Source of the DNA: Anastrepha obliqua | Lineage: Eukaryota; Arthropoda; Insecta; Diptera; Tephritidae | Assembly: GCF_027943255.1 (NCBI RefSeq) | Contig: NC_072892.1 | Coordinates: 164,860,792 to 164,924,791, forward strand | Reading direction: 5' to 3' | DNA length: 64,000 nucleotides | Part shown: positions 21,286 to 32,244 of the stretch, in pieces | Numbering within the stretch: position 1 is the first letter of the stretch | How the letters are laid out: each line of letters begins with the position of its first letter | The notes under the pieces: generated by a model | The model's input: the letters and a program-made list of their open reading frames with translations, nothing else | Database searches by the model: none | Told to the model about the DNA's origin: nothing | Translations under genes and position numbers: made by a program

Positions 21286-22084
21286 TATACATATGTTTTT
21301 TAGATATTCTGATTAAAAAGTTGAAAAATTCATGAATATTTTTTAATTTTTTTTAACTTTTGTGCATTTTGTACAAAGTTTAAAACTTTGACGTATGAGG
21401 TGAATATTTTTATAAAAAAGCACCAAAAAAATGTAGCATGGCAGCTATCACGAATATTGTAAAAAGTTAAAGTGACTCAATTATGGAAACACAAGTGTAT
21501 AAGTATATATGTAGTGGTAGGAGTAGTGCGAAATAAAGCTCCCACTGCCACCACAAAATTTAATAGAACGCATAAATTAACCAAGTGACACTGAGGGCGA
21601 GCGGGTCTCAACCAAATTACAATGCCGCTTTGTATGTTAATGAAGTGCACTTGGCATCTGCATACATTGCCTTACATATACATGCATGCGAACGTATATA
21701 TATATGTATGTATGTATGTATGTGTAATACAAAAGCAGTGCTAACTCATCGTCTATGTACCTTTGCAGTTAAGTGTAAGCAGACAATAACTATCACAAGT
21801 CGCAACTATTGTGCCAGTAATGCTAAAGCAGTGCAGTGTTGCCAGCGCGCGACATTTCACTAACAGTTTAGGATTTTGGCACCTTAAAAACGCGCGTGTA
21901 ATTTCACTAACAACTTAAGAATTTCGCACCTTATACACCTTGTCAATATGATGTCCTGAGATTTCAAAAAAAAACCATTTTTTGGTTTCCTTTTCCTACT
22001 TTTTTATTTGCTTCTCAGCCATTGATTCATATTCCCATTCAATATTAGGTGTATTGTAATAGATTTAAAGCCTTCGTTTCATGC
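21286..22084. other. No gene recognised
   Basis: AT-rich spacer with a TATG microsatellite at about 21695-21722. A GTAAGC-like donor is present at 21773 but has no coding support. Confidence 0.4.
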
Positions 22085-22265
22085 CGCCTGCAAAGGGCAG
22101 ATGGCTTCGTATGAGGAATTCTTCGGTGGTAGAAAAATACTCCGAAGTTCGCCATTGCCAACCGAGGTTTAGCCCCTATTATCATTTGGCTTTTCATGGC
22201 CGTCAAGGCATGTGAGCTCGGGGCTTACCAAATAGTAGGCACGCACATTACTAACCCTCCATTGG
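22085..22265 (-). mobile_element. tRNA-derived SINE copy (family 1), diverged
   Basis: In reverse complement the body (GGCAATGGCGAACTTCGGAG) and a head-like segment (TAGTAATGTGCGTGCCTACT) follow the order of the copy at 59490, but the B box is eroded. It lies just left of the mariner at 22321. Confidence 0.6.
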
Positions 22266-22320
22266 ACACCCTTTTTGAAACCTTCGGTTGGGTACCCGGG
22301 TCTGGCCAGATCCCTATGTA

Positions 22321-23439
22321 CGAGATGAGTTCAAAAAGTATCGCGAATTTTGAATTTTCGCAGGTTACGTATATTCGAATTTCCATTTTTTGTAGCCATT
22401 TTGAATGTTCAGTTAATTGTTGACAGCTGCTTTGCTTGCACGTGTTTCGGCTCTTCTTCGATTTTTATCTGTTTCGAGTTTCGAGGGAAAAACGAAATAA
22501 AGTGCATGGATGCATTCCAAATGTTGACTGTGCCATACGGAGAAGCTAATTTGGACCAAAGCAACGTTTATCGGTGTTAAAAAATGTTCTCAGAAGGCCG
22601 AGAAGATGTGAACGACGAAAAGCGTCTCCGAAAGCCGGACGCCCGAGCTCTTCAACAACAGACGAAAAATTTGATGAAGTGAAGAAAATGGGATTGGCCA
22701 ATCGTCGAATCACCGTTAAAGAAGTTGCTAGACATATCGATTGGCTCGTACCATTCGATTTTTTTCAATGATTTGGGCATGAAACGGGTCGCCGCGAAAT
22801 TCGTACCAAAACTGCTCAATTTCGACCAAAAGCAGCATCGCATGAACATTGCTAATGAGATGTTGGACTCTGTCCGCGACGAGCCAAATTTGCTCCAGAG
22901 AGTCATAACTGGTGACGAATCGTGGGTTTATGGTTATGACGTGGAAACCAAAACTCAATCATCTCAATGGAAGCTGCCGCACGAACCAAGACAGAAAAAA
23001 GCGCGCCAAGTTCGATCGAATGTAAGAGTTTTCCTTACCGTTTTCCTCGATTTTGTGCGAAGCAATCCGCCAGAAACGACCGGATTTGTGGAAGAACCAA
23101 AATTACTTCTGGCCTCACGATAACGCCCCTGCTCACACATCGCTGCTTGTGCGCGGCTTTTTGGCCAAAAACAACACACTAATGATGCCACAGCCACCGT
23201 ATTCCCCAGATGTGGCCTCCTGTGACTTTTTCTTGTTTCCGAAATTATCTGAAGAGGTCCATGAAAGGAAGACACTACGCTACGATTGACGAGATAAAGT
23301 GCTTCGAAATTGGAAAAGTTGGCACAAGTGCATAATATCTCATGGCGATTACTTTAAAGGTGGCAAAATAGATATTAATGAATAAATAAATAATTTTTGA
23401 AAAAACACAAAATTCGCGACACTTTTTGAACACACCTCG
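22321..23439 (+). mobile_element. Mariner element Mar-E with intact terminal repeats
   Basis: CGAGATGAGTTCAAAAAGTA at 22321 is inverted as TTTTTGAACACACCTCG ending at 23439, flanked by TA at 22319-22320 and 23440-23441. Length is 1119 bp, close to a full mariner minus some coding sequence. Confidence 0.93.
22505..23385 (+). pseudogene. Mar-E DD34D mariner transposase, frameshifted
   Basis: N-terminal pieces (NEIKCMDAFQMLTVPYGEAN, then FSEGREDVNDEKR) run with frame changes into VAAKFVPKLLNFDQKQHR. The first catalytic block is clear (LLQRVITGDESWVYGYDVET), as are the second (WPHDNAPAHTSLLVRGFLAK) and third (PPYSPDVASCDFFLFPKLSE). The frame shifts near 23050 and the C-terminus is shortened. All three Asp are present, so decay is by frameshift rather than loss of the core. 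Confidence 0.88.
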
Positions 23440-23649
23440 TATTTACATGCATTTGTATGAGAATTTCTGCACCACTTTTATAATTCATTTTTAGGTATCG
23501 CAGATATATATTTTTAATTTCTTACCTTTTTCATTGGGTTAGGCATGCTTTGATCTACCTACAGATGCAAAAATAGTCGCTGAAAATATTTTGGTTTGTG
23601 AAACAAAATGTCATTTGTTTTGTTCTTTATTTTGATTCATTTCAAAGAA

Positions 23650-23862
23650 GGTTGAAGAAAAAAAAGTGCGTGTTAGTACATACATATAACAGAAGTGAAA
23701 CTTTCAAGGCAGACAAAGAAAGAGGGAAAGACCCGAGAGAGAATGAGAGAGAGAGAAAGAATATATATCTAAATAAATTCAGAACATTGCAAAGAATTAG
23801 ACTAAATTTACAAAAAACGGAGAAGGGTCGACCTGTGTAGGTAAACGCCGGACACAAACTGA
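23650..23862 (-). repeat. Copy of a repeat shared with 60130-60337
   Basis: The reverse complement matches about 210 bp at 60130-60337, including TTTGTGTCCGGC, a CT-rich run, GCCTTGAAAGTTTCACTTCT and the shared terminus CGCACTTTTTTT. Both copies stop at that terminus, so it is probably a true element end. The family was not recognised. Confidence 0.7.
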
Positions 23863-25317
23863 AACCGAAAATAACGCGCTTTTCGACGAAGTTTTTCGCC
23901 TCGTTGTAGACAAAGACGGCAGGTAGTCTCTCTTCGCTGTGAGTTTATCACCTCCGGTGGGTTGGTTGACTACAAAATTCCCAGGGATAGTGAATTGAAA
24001 AATAACGGCTGAACTATTCATACGGTTTTCATTATTTGCAAGGACCAATGAGTTCGATAAAGTCGTCAAAACATTTCGTCTCGCATCACTTTTGCTGAGC
24101 CCATCAACTTTCTTGCAAATACAAAACGTTGCCAATGGCATGACATCCAAGATGTTGCAAAAGAAAGCAAAGGACTATCGACTTGTTGGCCGTTTTGATG
24201 TGCAATGTGTGACCATTTGATCCACGCAATCGACACAGTTTAGTATTTAATATTAACAAATACGAATTTCGAATTTTAAAATGAGATAGACAGGATTTTT
24301 TCCCATGGAGAATGGAATTTTCGAAGCTTTTCAGTTGGCAACACTGATGTAAGTGGATTCAAATGCAGCAGGTTAAACAGCTGTTAACTTTGCTAACTTT
24401 CGCCTTTTGAAATCAGCAATTCATTGTAAATGGTAAAGTTGCGAACGAAGAACAAAAGAGGGGGAGAATGAATGGATGTGAAAGGCGTTAATGCATTTCT
24501 AATTAATTTCTATGCAAGCCGTACATACGCACGATTTTAGAACTTGCAAGCGTACATACATACATACATCCATACATAACATGAAAACTACAGAGATAGG
24601 AGAGTTAAAAGTTTATCAGCTATTCCATTTGCATTATTCATATCTGCACCCTTTTCGGCATTTTCTATCCAGCACCCTTAGATTTTCTCTAGGCTAATAA
24701 AACTCTCCAGTTTTGGTTTACATATTTTCGGACTTTCTGAGAGGCCCAAGTATATTTTTACTATCAAATCTTAGGAATCTTATGTCGATATTGTTGTCCC
24801 TTGTCTTGCCCTCTAGTTGTTTCGTGTTCGATTCTAAAATAAGTGCAATCCGGTGAAAAAATTGAAGGTAAAAAAATGACACTCACCTGAAAATCAGGTG
24901 ACTACTTAAACCGTTAATATTAAGAAAATTACGTGTACCTGCCTACAACGTTTTGCGCTCTTTTCTGATTAAACAAAATACATGCCTTTTACAGGGTTAT
25001 GTTCAACATTTAACAGTTTGTATACCGAGGAAGAGCAACATTTTTATTTTTTTGGTGGATACGAAAACGCCATTAGTAAAAAAGCAAATTGAACTGGCCC
25101 CAGTTTTGCATGAAATATCCAATTTACAAAGATGAGGTTCCAGCACGATTAAAAGACTAGTGGGCTTCACTTTGCACACAGAGGGATTTGACAGAGTCCA
25201 GCGTCCTAAATTTTTGTTTCCATTTTTATACCAACGTACTTGTGCACATGAGCACTATATGTACATTATAGTTTTGTTCACATTTTTTTTCTTTTTTTGT
25301 TTTATGTATATCTTTGT
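23863..25317. other. No gene recognised
   Basis: Contains ACAT/CATA microsatellite at about 24550-24580 and a 17-bp palindrome CACCTGAAAATCAGGTG at about 24886. A plus-strand frame at 23885-24180 (FRLVVDKDGR...) looks protein-like in places but matches nothing I recognise. Confidence 0.35.
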
Positions 25318-25545
25318 TTGCTCCACCCGGGAGCATAGGGCCTCAACAAGACGTATACGGTTCTTAGCTGCTGTTTTTGCGCCACCCTATGTAATGTCGG
25401 CATCTACTCGCTCGCGCAAAATCGAGCTCGAAACCTCCTCTCCTTTGCGGGTCAGGGTCAAACTGGTGGTTTTCTAAGCGTGGGGCCTATCTATCGCCAC
25501 TTTTTTGAGTTTTATTTGCCATAGCATGGCCTCCCCATTCGTTGA
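25318..25545 (-). pseudogene. RTE/BovB-like LINE C-terminal fragment
   Basis: Related to 8612-8870: it shares CCCGGGAGCATAGGGCCTCA at one end and ATCTATCGCCACTTTTTTGA at the other. The reverse translation retains FARASRCRHYIGW where the other copy has LADADILGDAA. Frames are broken. Confidence 0.6.
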
Positions 25546-25558
25546 TCCCCACAAAGCG

Positions 25559-25631
25559 TTGTTGTTGGTGTTGTTGTAGCAGTAACTTTGCCCTGCCAGT
25601 CGTCTTCGTCTAGCTCATCTAATGGTAAGCC
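25559..25631 (+). repeat. Dispersed TTGTTG...TAGCAG short repeat
   Basis: GTTGTTGTTGGTGTTGTTGT then AGCAGTAACTTTGCCCTGCC, the same motif as at about 14588 and in reverse complement within 4521-4655. Here it adjoins the 3' end of a LINE. Confidence 0.5.
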
Positions 25632-26000
25632 CTAGATGAAGCTTGCTATTTCGACGGTTTGGGCACAGACGGAGAGGAGTGTTAGATGAGTGGGTTTGAT
25701 GGGGCATATGAAAAGGTGGTTAGTGTCGTGCGGGGTGCCTTCACATGCCGGACATATGTTTAGTATGGAACTTAAGAAGGTGGTAAAAGTTTCCCGATGA
25801 ATGTCGTTAATTGTCTGTCTGTACACTGTCCTGATCCAGTAATTGTCGGTTTGTTTCGTCCTGGATCTCGTCCGCGTAATTCAGGAGGTATCTCCTGACG
25901 TGCTTGCTCAAGCAGATGTCTGCATGGATGGGTTCTGCGGTAACGCCTTAACAGGAACTGATTGCTGAGCAGTTTATTACGCTCCTTTACAGGAAGCATA
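25632..26000 (-). pseudogene. LINE C-terminal region, downstream part of a split copy
   Basis: On the minus strand, MLPVKERNKLLSNQFLLRRY (about 26000-25940) leads through LLEQARQEIPPELRG to a zinc-binding tail, CPACEGTPHDTNHLFICP. This is the post-RT C-terminal region of a Jockey/I-like LINE. The upstream continuation is at 27745-27579; the two are separated by a Tc1 insertion. Confidence 0.85.
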
Positions 26001-26002
26001 TA

Positions 26003-27576
26003 CAGTGGGGTGCACAAATGAGTACATGTTTGTACTCCGTACACTTCCAAGTGCATAACAGTAACAACAATAAGGCAATTCGGAAAATTTTTTTTCAATT
26101 TAATTTTTTATTCAATTCTTAGTAAAATAAATAATAACACAAAACAAAAAGGAGCAAATTCTAGGAAATGAGCGAATAAAACAAAAACAACTTCTATGTA
26201 CTCAATTTTGCACCCTTCACCAATTGTACGGATGGAGTATGTTTTTAGTATTTTGTCCATAAACCTTTATTACGTATGACATTTTTCATACGGTTTGGCA
26301 TACTTCCTACTAAATTTTGTGTAATTTCAGCCGGAATAGTTTGCTATTCGTGCTGTACACGCCGCCACAATTCGTCTGTATTGGCTGGGGCTCTTTGATA
26401 TTGTCCTAACCGTCTTTTCACGATTGACCACAAGTTCTCAATTGGATTGAGGTCAGGACTTTGAGCGGGCCACTGCATTATGTATGTTTGGGGTCGCCAT
26501 CCTGTTGAAATATTACTTCTTCTTCAGGATAAGCGGCTATGTCAACAAAATGGGGAAGATGAGTCTTTAGAATATGCAAATATTCCTTCTTCCTCATTAT
26601 TCCGTCAATTTTTTGCAATGGCCCAACTTGCCACCACGTGAAACAGCCCCATACCAAGATGTTTCCGCCACCGTGTTTCACCGTTTCTTTAATATGGTGT
26701 CTTTGTATGGTTTCTCCGGGACGGCGCCAGCAATACTGCTTACCATCGGACTGAAACCCATTAAATTTTGATTCATCTGACCAGATTACCCGCTTCCAGT
26801 CATCTTCAGTCCAATTTTGGTGTTCCCTGGCGAACTTCAACCGCGCCTTAGCATTTCGTTCCGACAGTGCAGGTTTTGGTTTTTTTACTGCTGAGATATA
26901 GCCGATGTTATGAAGGGCTCTTGCTGCAGTCCATCGGCTAACGGGTTTGTTTATAGCTATAGCCGCGTCCTTTGGGATCAAACATTTGTCCCTTTTCAAT
27001 TGTGACATCATGACACGTGCATCCGAATCCGTTAAAAGTTAACTTGTGCTTTAGTGACCACCCCACTCCTTTTCTGGACTCTTATAACCACTGATTGGAT
27101 TATGTTCAGCTGCTTGGCTATTATTCGCGTCGCGGAACCAGCATTTGTCATGGATATAACACTGCCCTCAATTTGTCGCGATAATTTCTTCATGACTTTA
27201 ATTACGTATTAAATTGTTTAACTAACTTCCTCTATTTTATTAAATTTAAATGTGCCGCGTTCACAGTTTGCTTTAAACTAAGTAATCTTAAAATTTTCGA
27301 GAAAAACACCAACGGTAAATAAATTTGTTCGCTGATATTATAGAGAGAAAACTGAGATCTTGCAGGTGCAAAATTGAGTACATAGAAGTTGTTTTTGGTT
27401 TATTCCCTCATTTCCTAGAATTTGTTGCTTTTTGTTTTGTGTTATTATTTATTTTACTAAGAATTTAATAAAAAATTAAATTGAACAAAAAATTTGCGAA
27501 TTGCTTTATTGTTGTTACTGTTATGCACTTGGAAGTGTACGGAATACAAACATGTACTCATTTGTGCACCCCACTG
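26003..27576 (-). mobile_element. Tc1-like element with ~210-bp terminal inverted repeats
   Basis: Ends CAGTGGGGTGCACAAATGAG at 26003 and its inverse at 27576, flanked by TA (26001-26002, 27577-27578). The inverted repeats run about 212 bp on each side and look about 95% identical by eye. Within each repeat, the outer motif (GGTGCACAAATGAGTACAT) recurs inverted at the inner end (26196-26214 and 27364-27384). The element splits a LINE coding region in which the two sides remain continuous. Confidence 0.95.
26245..27193 (-). pseudogene. Tc1-like DD34E transposase, deleted near the third acidic residue
   Basis: The ATG at 27193 opens MKKLSRQIEGSVISMTNAGS, the paired-like DNA-binding region. It shifts frame near 27010, then continues PVSRWTAARALHNIGYISAV, DDWKRVIWSDESKFNGFQSD (first Asp), KHGGGNILVWGCFTW and VIFQQDGDPKHT (second Asp). 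A stop follows at about 26478 and the next frame resumes at QWPAQSPDLNPIENLW (third, Glu), ending GLWTKY at 26245. About 15 codons between the second Asp and the QWPAQSPDLNP block appear deleted. Otherwise the length (about 315 residues) suits Tc1. It is likely inactive, though the ends could still be mobilised. Confidence 0.92.
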
Positions 27577-27578
27577 TA

Positions 27579-27745
27579 GGTCTCGTCGTGTAGATGTTGA
27601 AGTGGGAGCATCAAAAGATATCCTGTCGCAATCCTAATGGCAGTGTTTTGACAAGTCTGTAGCTTCGTCCACTGTGAATCACTGGTTCCAGGCGACCAAA
27701 CAGGCGCAGCATAGTTTAAAACAGGCCGGCCTATTGACTTAAATT
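27579..27745 (-). pseudogene. LINE RT C-terminal region, upstream part of the split copy
   Basis: Minus-strand translation reads RPVLNYAAPVWSPGTSDSQW-like sequence with point changes and then TAIRIATGYLL.LPLQHLHDE, meeting the Tc1 end. It continues in sense with MLPVKERN on the other side of the insertion at 26000. Confidence 0.7.
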
Positions 27746-28057
27746 TCGATAGCTACATTTCTTTGCCTGTAATACCATATAGGAGGAGAAGGGAAAAGGA
27801 GAAAGGAAGGAACCAAACAAGAAGAAGAGGCTTTGGATTAGAGGATGATGACCAAGCTTCAGCTTCACCAGATGTGTGATATTTAAATCGACAATATCCG
27901 CAAGTGTAGCGAGAGACCAGATGTAGAAGGTGTTGAGATGATTCCACCTCGTTCTTCAGCCAGCTTCCGTGACCAGAAGGGTCATAAACTTATTCACATT
28001 GGTGGTGAACCAAAACAACAAGTGCGACACGAGTAAAATTAAAACAAGGGCATATAT
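27746..28057. other. No gene recognised
   Basis: Purine-rich stretch (GGAGGAGAAGGGAAAAGGAG at about 27781) and unassigned sequence. It may be LINE or SINE debris. Confidence 0.3.
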
Positions 28058-28900
28058 CTGTCAAATATGAACGAGACTTTATCAATAAAACGGTCCGCGG
28101 ATGGCATATGGCAAAAATAAATTTTTTGTTGGATGGTAGGACTGTTATAAGCTCACATGGCAAATTTCAGCGTGATATGTCACACAGTTTGTTTTCTGTG
28201 CTACTGTAAACAAGTCAAGCTCGAGTGTGTTTTTCGAATTTAACGATGGAAATTCAAGTTGAACAAAGAATTTGTTTGAAGTTTTGTTATTCCAACAAAA
28301 TTTCGGCTTCAGACGCCTTAAAAATGTTGCAGACAACCTATGGGGACTCTGCTCTATCGTGTGTATGTGTTTTCCAGTGGTACAAATCGTTCAAAGAGGG
28401 CCGTACATCAACCCAAAAAACCACGCCAAAGTCGCTCAAAAATTAAGGTTATGCTGACTGTTTTTTTCGATTACGAAGGTGTGGTGCACTCAGAGTTCCT
28501 TCCGCAAGGCCGATCGGTTAACGCTGAATATTATTTAGAAGTTTTAAAGCGTTTGCGCAAGAACATTCGTCTTAAAAGGAAGGAATTGTGGGACAACAAG
28601 TCATGGTTCTTGCATCACGATAATGCACCAGCTCACACATCACGTCTTGTTCGCGATTATTTGAACAAAAATAATGTTAATATCGTTCCGCAAGCACCGT
28701 ATTCGCCTGATACGGCTCCATGTGACTTTTTCCATAAAAGAGAATTCGAAGAAGAAACTGAAATCCATACCGAAATCGGCCTTCCAGAAATGCTATGATG
28801 ATTGGAAAAAACGTTGGCATATGTGTATCGCCTCCAATGGTGATTACTTTGAAGGCATTGTGGTTTTCAAAAAATTATGATTATTATTTTCTTATATTAT
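28058..28900 (+). mobile_element. Mariner element Mar-F, internally deleted
   Basis: The 5' leader from about 28058 (GAACGAGACTTTATCAATAA, then AACGGTCCGCGGATGGCATA) recurs inverted at 57588-57745. It precedes a transposase at 28246. The right end was not clearly identified; coding similarity ends near 28880. Confidence 0.75.
28246..28880 (+). pseudogene. Mar-F mariner transposase lacking the first catalytic block
   Basis: MEIQVEQRICLKFCYSNKIS opens a helix-turn-helix region, broken after FQWYKSFKEGR. A deletion then joins it to KIKVMLTVFFDYEGVVHSEF. The second catalytic block is intact (WFLHHDNAPAHTSRLVRDYL) and the third is present (APYSPDTAPCDFF), followed by a frameshift near 28735 and a C-terminus ending ASNGDYFEG in another frame. 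The GDESW region carrying the first Asp is gone. Confidence 0.88.
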
Positions 28901-28977
28901 ATGTTTATGTTATAATATGTTCATTTTCTCTTATTTTCTACTTCTAACATTTGTTGCTTTATGATTTTTGGCCGCAT

Positions 28978-29560
28978 TCAGGCCTCCATATTTCTATGGT
29001 GTCGGCGCATTTCTTCCAGCTCGGCTGCTCTCACATCGCACATATTTTCAAGCGCCGAACACATTCGCGGCATAGTCGAAGCGATATTGTCTAGCTTCAC
29101 CTCTTGCTATGCAAAATACTACAGACCCTTTGCGTGGAAGTTCCTTTGAAGCTCCAACGGCTCTTTAATGAGATCAGCAGCACTAGTATCGGCTCGCTTT
29201 GGTGCATGCTTCGTGAAAGAAGGACTGCAGCTATCCGACAGTATACATTCGTCCGGAGCGAGATCGCTATTCTCAGCTTCAAAATGGTGCGGCTTATTTC
29301 GACTACCGCCAGTTGCTGGTTGCTCTCTCTTGTTTTCGAACAATTTTCGCTTTACATATATGTATAAGACTTCCAATCTAACCACACCTGAAATAAAAAT
29401 ATGTTGTGCAAACGAATAATGAAGATAATAAAGATAATACAGCCCTTTATTAGCTTTTTCCAGCTTGATACATCTTTGGTGGATGGGCCCATACTGTTAA
29501 GCTCCTTCACAACATTTTGCGCCGATTTACACACGGAGACATCTGGAAGGGAGACACTGG
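28978..29560 (-). pseudogene. Myb/SANT-like DNA-binding protein, main part, broken
   Basis: Minus-strand segment 29560-29450 reads SAQNVVKELNSMGPSTKDVS then SWKK. Segment 29398-29119 reads VWLDWKS and then RKLFENKREQPATGGSRNKP, the pattern of Myb/SANT-like domains (LN.GP..K....WKK.W.D.K......KR...TGG). Between them lie about 60 bp ending TTTTATTTCAG, a good 3' splice site, but the matching donor reads CTAATA rather than GTAATA. The C-terminal end reads CDVRAAELEEMRRHHRNMEA and stops at 28978, after in-frame stops near 29117. It may be a host gene or a Harbinger-type transposon accessory gene. Confidence 0.6.
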
Positions 29561-30214
29561 AAATTCTCTTTTAATGTTTCATTCGCGGTCACACGGGCAA
29601 AATTGTTTTCGGCGACATTTGACATTTAATACTTTAGAATCTTCTAGTTCGGATATATTCTGCAACTCGCTTACATGTAAAGCGTAGAGCGTTCAACAAC
29701 AGTTTCTTAAATATTTTAATGAAGAATGCAAACTGGTTAAATAATAAATAATTTGTTGTTTTTTTTATTTACATACGAGTATACATATAAATTTTTGTAC
29801 TCAAATAAAAAAAAATTAAATTAAAAATACTTCATATACAAATAATATACTTAACTTAAAATTAACTTGAGTATCTAGAAAAGGGAGGAAAAATAGAATT
29901 CAATATAAACTTGTCCCATAACTTGTTTAAATTATACCAACTTTACTAGCAAAACTAATCCTGCATTTCCCAAGCAGCGCTCTGATGTTTGTCATCGTTG
30001 ATTTCTTCCATTTGATTGAAAACCAACACAGAACTCAGAACTTTCGCCCACAAAAAAAGAAAACAAATGAAGCAAATGTCAAAAATTGTTTTGCAACCAA
30101 CTTTAAGATTGAAAATACGAATAAGAAGCACAAAGCGTGTCGCCAATACGGGAGATAAATTCCCTTCTCTTTTCCGCGACTGTACTTCTCTACCGAAGAA
30201 AATGCTTCCCAGTG

Positions 30215-30345
30215 TAAATGAGCACTTTGCCAAAACTCGGCTACATCAGCCTTTGCGCATTGGGAGAAACCCTTAGGAATTCTTGGTGTCTGCTGTATTA
30301 GCTCCAGCAAAGTGTAATACTGCTGCCGTGTTGTTATAACTTTAC
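30215..30345 (-). pseudogene. N-terminal part of the Myb/SANT-like domain
   Basis: Minus strand reads TRQQYYTLLELIQQTPRIPK then GFSQCAKADVAEFWQSA. This is the expected start of the same domain whose remainder begins SAQNVVKELN at about 29535. About 680 bp separate them. Whether this is an intron or an insertion is unclear: no convincing donor/acceptor pair or target duplication was found. Confidence 0.5.
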
Positions 30346-31472
30346 TCCTGTTGAAGTCACCTAAAAGTATCATATAATATATATAAATACTCAAAAAATT
30401 TCTTTTTATTTATAGTTTAGTTAATATTGGACTTACATTTTACAGCTTTTTTTATTTTTATTTTTTTCCTCTTAAATCCTCTCGTTATTAGTCGTTTTAC
30501 AAAACCCTAAGATTTAACATTTCGGGTGTATTCAGTGAATACTACTTTACGAATTTCGAATGTACATTCGGATCTATTCGAATTGTATGATTACAATTTC
30601 TTAGTTTCTACGAAAAACAGTCAACAACGAATTGCTTGATAGGGATAATTAATGTTTTTTATCATTTGTATACTTTTATTGGTCCTGACTTATTAATAAA
30701 TGATCATTGCTTCACTATTTAAAACGAAAAATTCAGTAATTAGTTGGTTAAATATAAGAAAATATAAAAATTTCAAAGTAAATTTTGTAGATATCTAAAC
30801 GCATAAGCAGCTTCCACTTTCATTCCGTTACCCACGTCGTATGTTAGAAAACTTGCCGTGACTTTCGACAAAATTTATTGCCACTATTTATTGAAATATA
30901 TTTATTTACAGTTATTTCATACTAATTAATTATACACTTTAAAGTGAATGCATTGAAACGCGCAACAAGCAACAAACTCTTTCAACGTAATTTAATGGCA
31001 GTCGTATTTTACAAAAAAAAAACAGAGAATAATCAAAAAGTGAATAGCAAAAAATCAGCAGAGTGAAAATAAATAAATAAAATTGAAAAACAAAACAAAA
31101 TGAAAGAGATGAGCCATAGTAATATTTGTATGTATAATCGCTTGCAACCGCAACGCTGAGGCTATTAAGACACTTTACTGTCGCTACGTGATGACCGCAA
31201 AGAAAATAAGGCGCAGAACAGAAGACATGCAACGAGCGATGGTGGCATAAGAAAGTCGGATGCACATAAAATGTGGAGCGATTGCGCGCAACGGATGGCG
31301 GCACGTAGCGCGGATGGCCACAGGAAGCACGAAAGAAATTGTAACAAATTTAAATTACTGCTTTGCTGCACACACCGCATGCTTAAGCCGATAGAGATGC
31401 AACCGCAGTCGAAGTCACAATTTCAGCGCTGCTTAGAATAATCTCTTCTCCTTTTCTCTCTCTGTCTCTGCG

Positions 31473-31509
<37 letters not shown>

Positions 31510-31563
31510 GTGTATGTCTGTCCTTTTCCCTGTCTGGCTGCCTCTCATTTTGTTCCAGCTATA
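30346..31563. other. No gene recognised
   Basis: Strongly AT-rich. A CT microsatellite occupies about 31480-31507. This is the region just beyond the 3' end of the synthetase gene. Confidence 0.4.
31480..31507 (+). repeat. (TC)n microsatellite
   Basis: About 14 uninterrupted TC units, within a wider CT-rich stretch from 31440. Confidence 0.9.
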
Positions 31564-31569
31564 TTTATT
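31564..31569 (-). terminator. Candidate polyadenylation signal of the synthetase gene
   Basis: AATAAA on the minus strand, about 119 bases after the stop codon at 31688. It is a common hexamer in AT-rich DNA, so position is the main support. Confidence 0.45.
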
Positions 31570-31687
31570 ACCATTGCGTTCATATTTCTTGGCGGTGCTT
31601 GCATGCCACAACTTGTTAGACACTCATATTACTAGCATTCGCCACTACCTCTGCTCCATACGCCACCACACTAATATATACATCGAA

Positions 31688-32244
31688 CTATTGCACCACT
31701 TTCTTGCTCTTGGCCGCTTTTTGGCTCTGCTTTTGTTTCGCCTTCTCCTTGCCTTTTTGTTGCATTGGCGCTTTATTCGCCTGACCCCCCTCCAATTCCG
31801 CTTCCTTGAGCAGTATGCGCCGGAAAAACACCGCATCTGTGTTAGTGGCAAGTGGCCTTGTTACATTTTCATTTTCAGACGTTGTTGTTGTCGTTGCAAA
31901 GCAGTCGCCTAAATTATGCCATAAACGTTGCTCTTGCGGCACCGCCAATTTATCGAGCAACTTTCCACACAGCTGCGGCACAATCGGTTGCAATACAATA
32001 CCGCAGATGCGCAACGTGTCCATTGTCATAGCGATTATCGTTTCCAGTCGTTTTATATTTTCAATATTCTGCCCATTAGCAGCGTCCGCCGCATTACTGC
32101 CGTCGGTTGTGGTAGTACCCGTCGGGCGCTTCAATTCCCACGGACGTGCCGTTTCGAAGAAGTTATTCGCTGCATGCAAAGTGGATATAACTGTGTCCAC
32201 AACCAGATAGAAATTGTTATCCGCATAATGTTGGGCGCAACGTA
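31688..32244 (-). CDS. Mitochondrial methionyl-tRNA synthetase, last coding exon
   Basis: This exon encodes the C-terminal anticodon-binding helical domain of a MARS2-type methionyl-tRNA synthetase, which charges mitochondrial initiator/elongator tRNA-Met. The acceptor TTATTTGCAG ends at 32245. The frame then reads CAQHYADNNFYLVVDTVIST, LHAANNFFETARPWELKR and DTLRICGIVLQPIVPQLCGK, all characteristic of the family. A low-complexity Thr/Asn/Ala stretch (TGTTTTDGSNAADAANGQN) sits within the domain. The end is a Lys/Gln-rich tail (KGKEKAKQKQSQKAAKSKK) before the stop at 31688. The exon starts in phase 1, matching the donor at 36028. The frame is open throughout, so it looks functional. The Drosophila counterpart is the mitochondrial MetRS gene. 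Confidence 0.9.

Noticed and set aside
23885..24180. Plus-strand protein-like stretch (FRLVVDKDGR and on)
   Set aside because: Some frame continuity but stops are frequent and I recognise no family; not enough to call a gene.
31472..31912. 146-codon plus-strand open frame over the CT microsatellite
   Set aside because: It overlaps the MetRS last exon on the other strand and is a shadow with microsatellite content.
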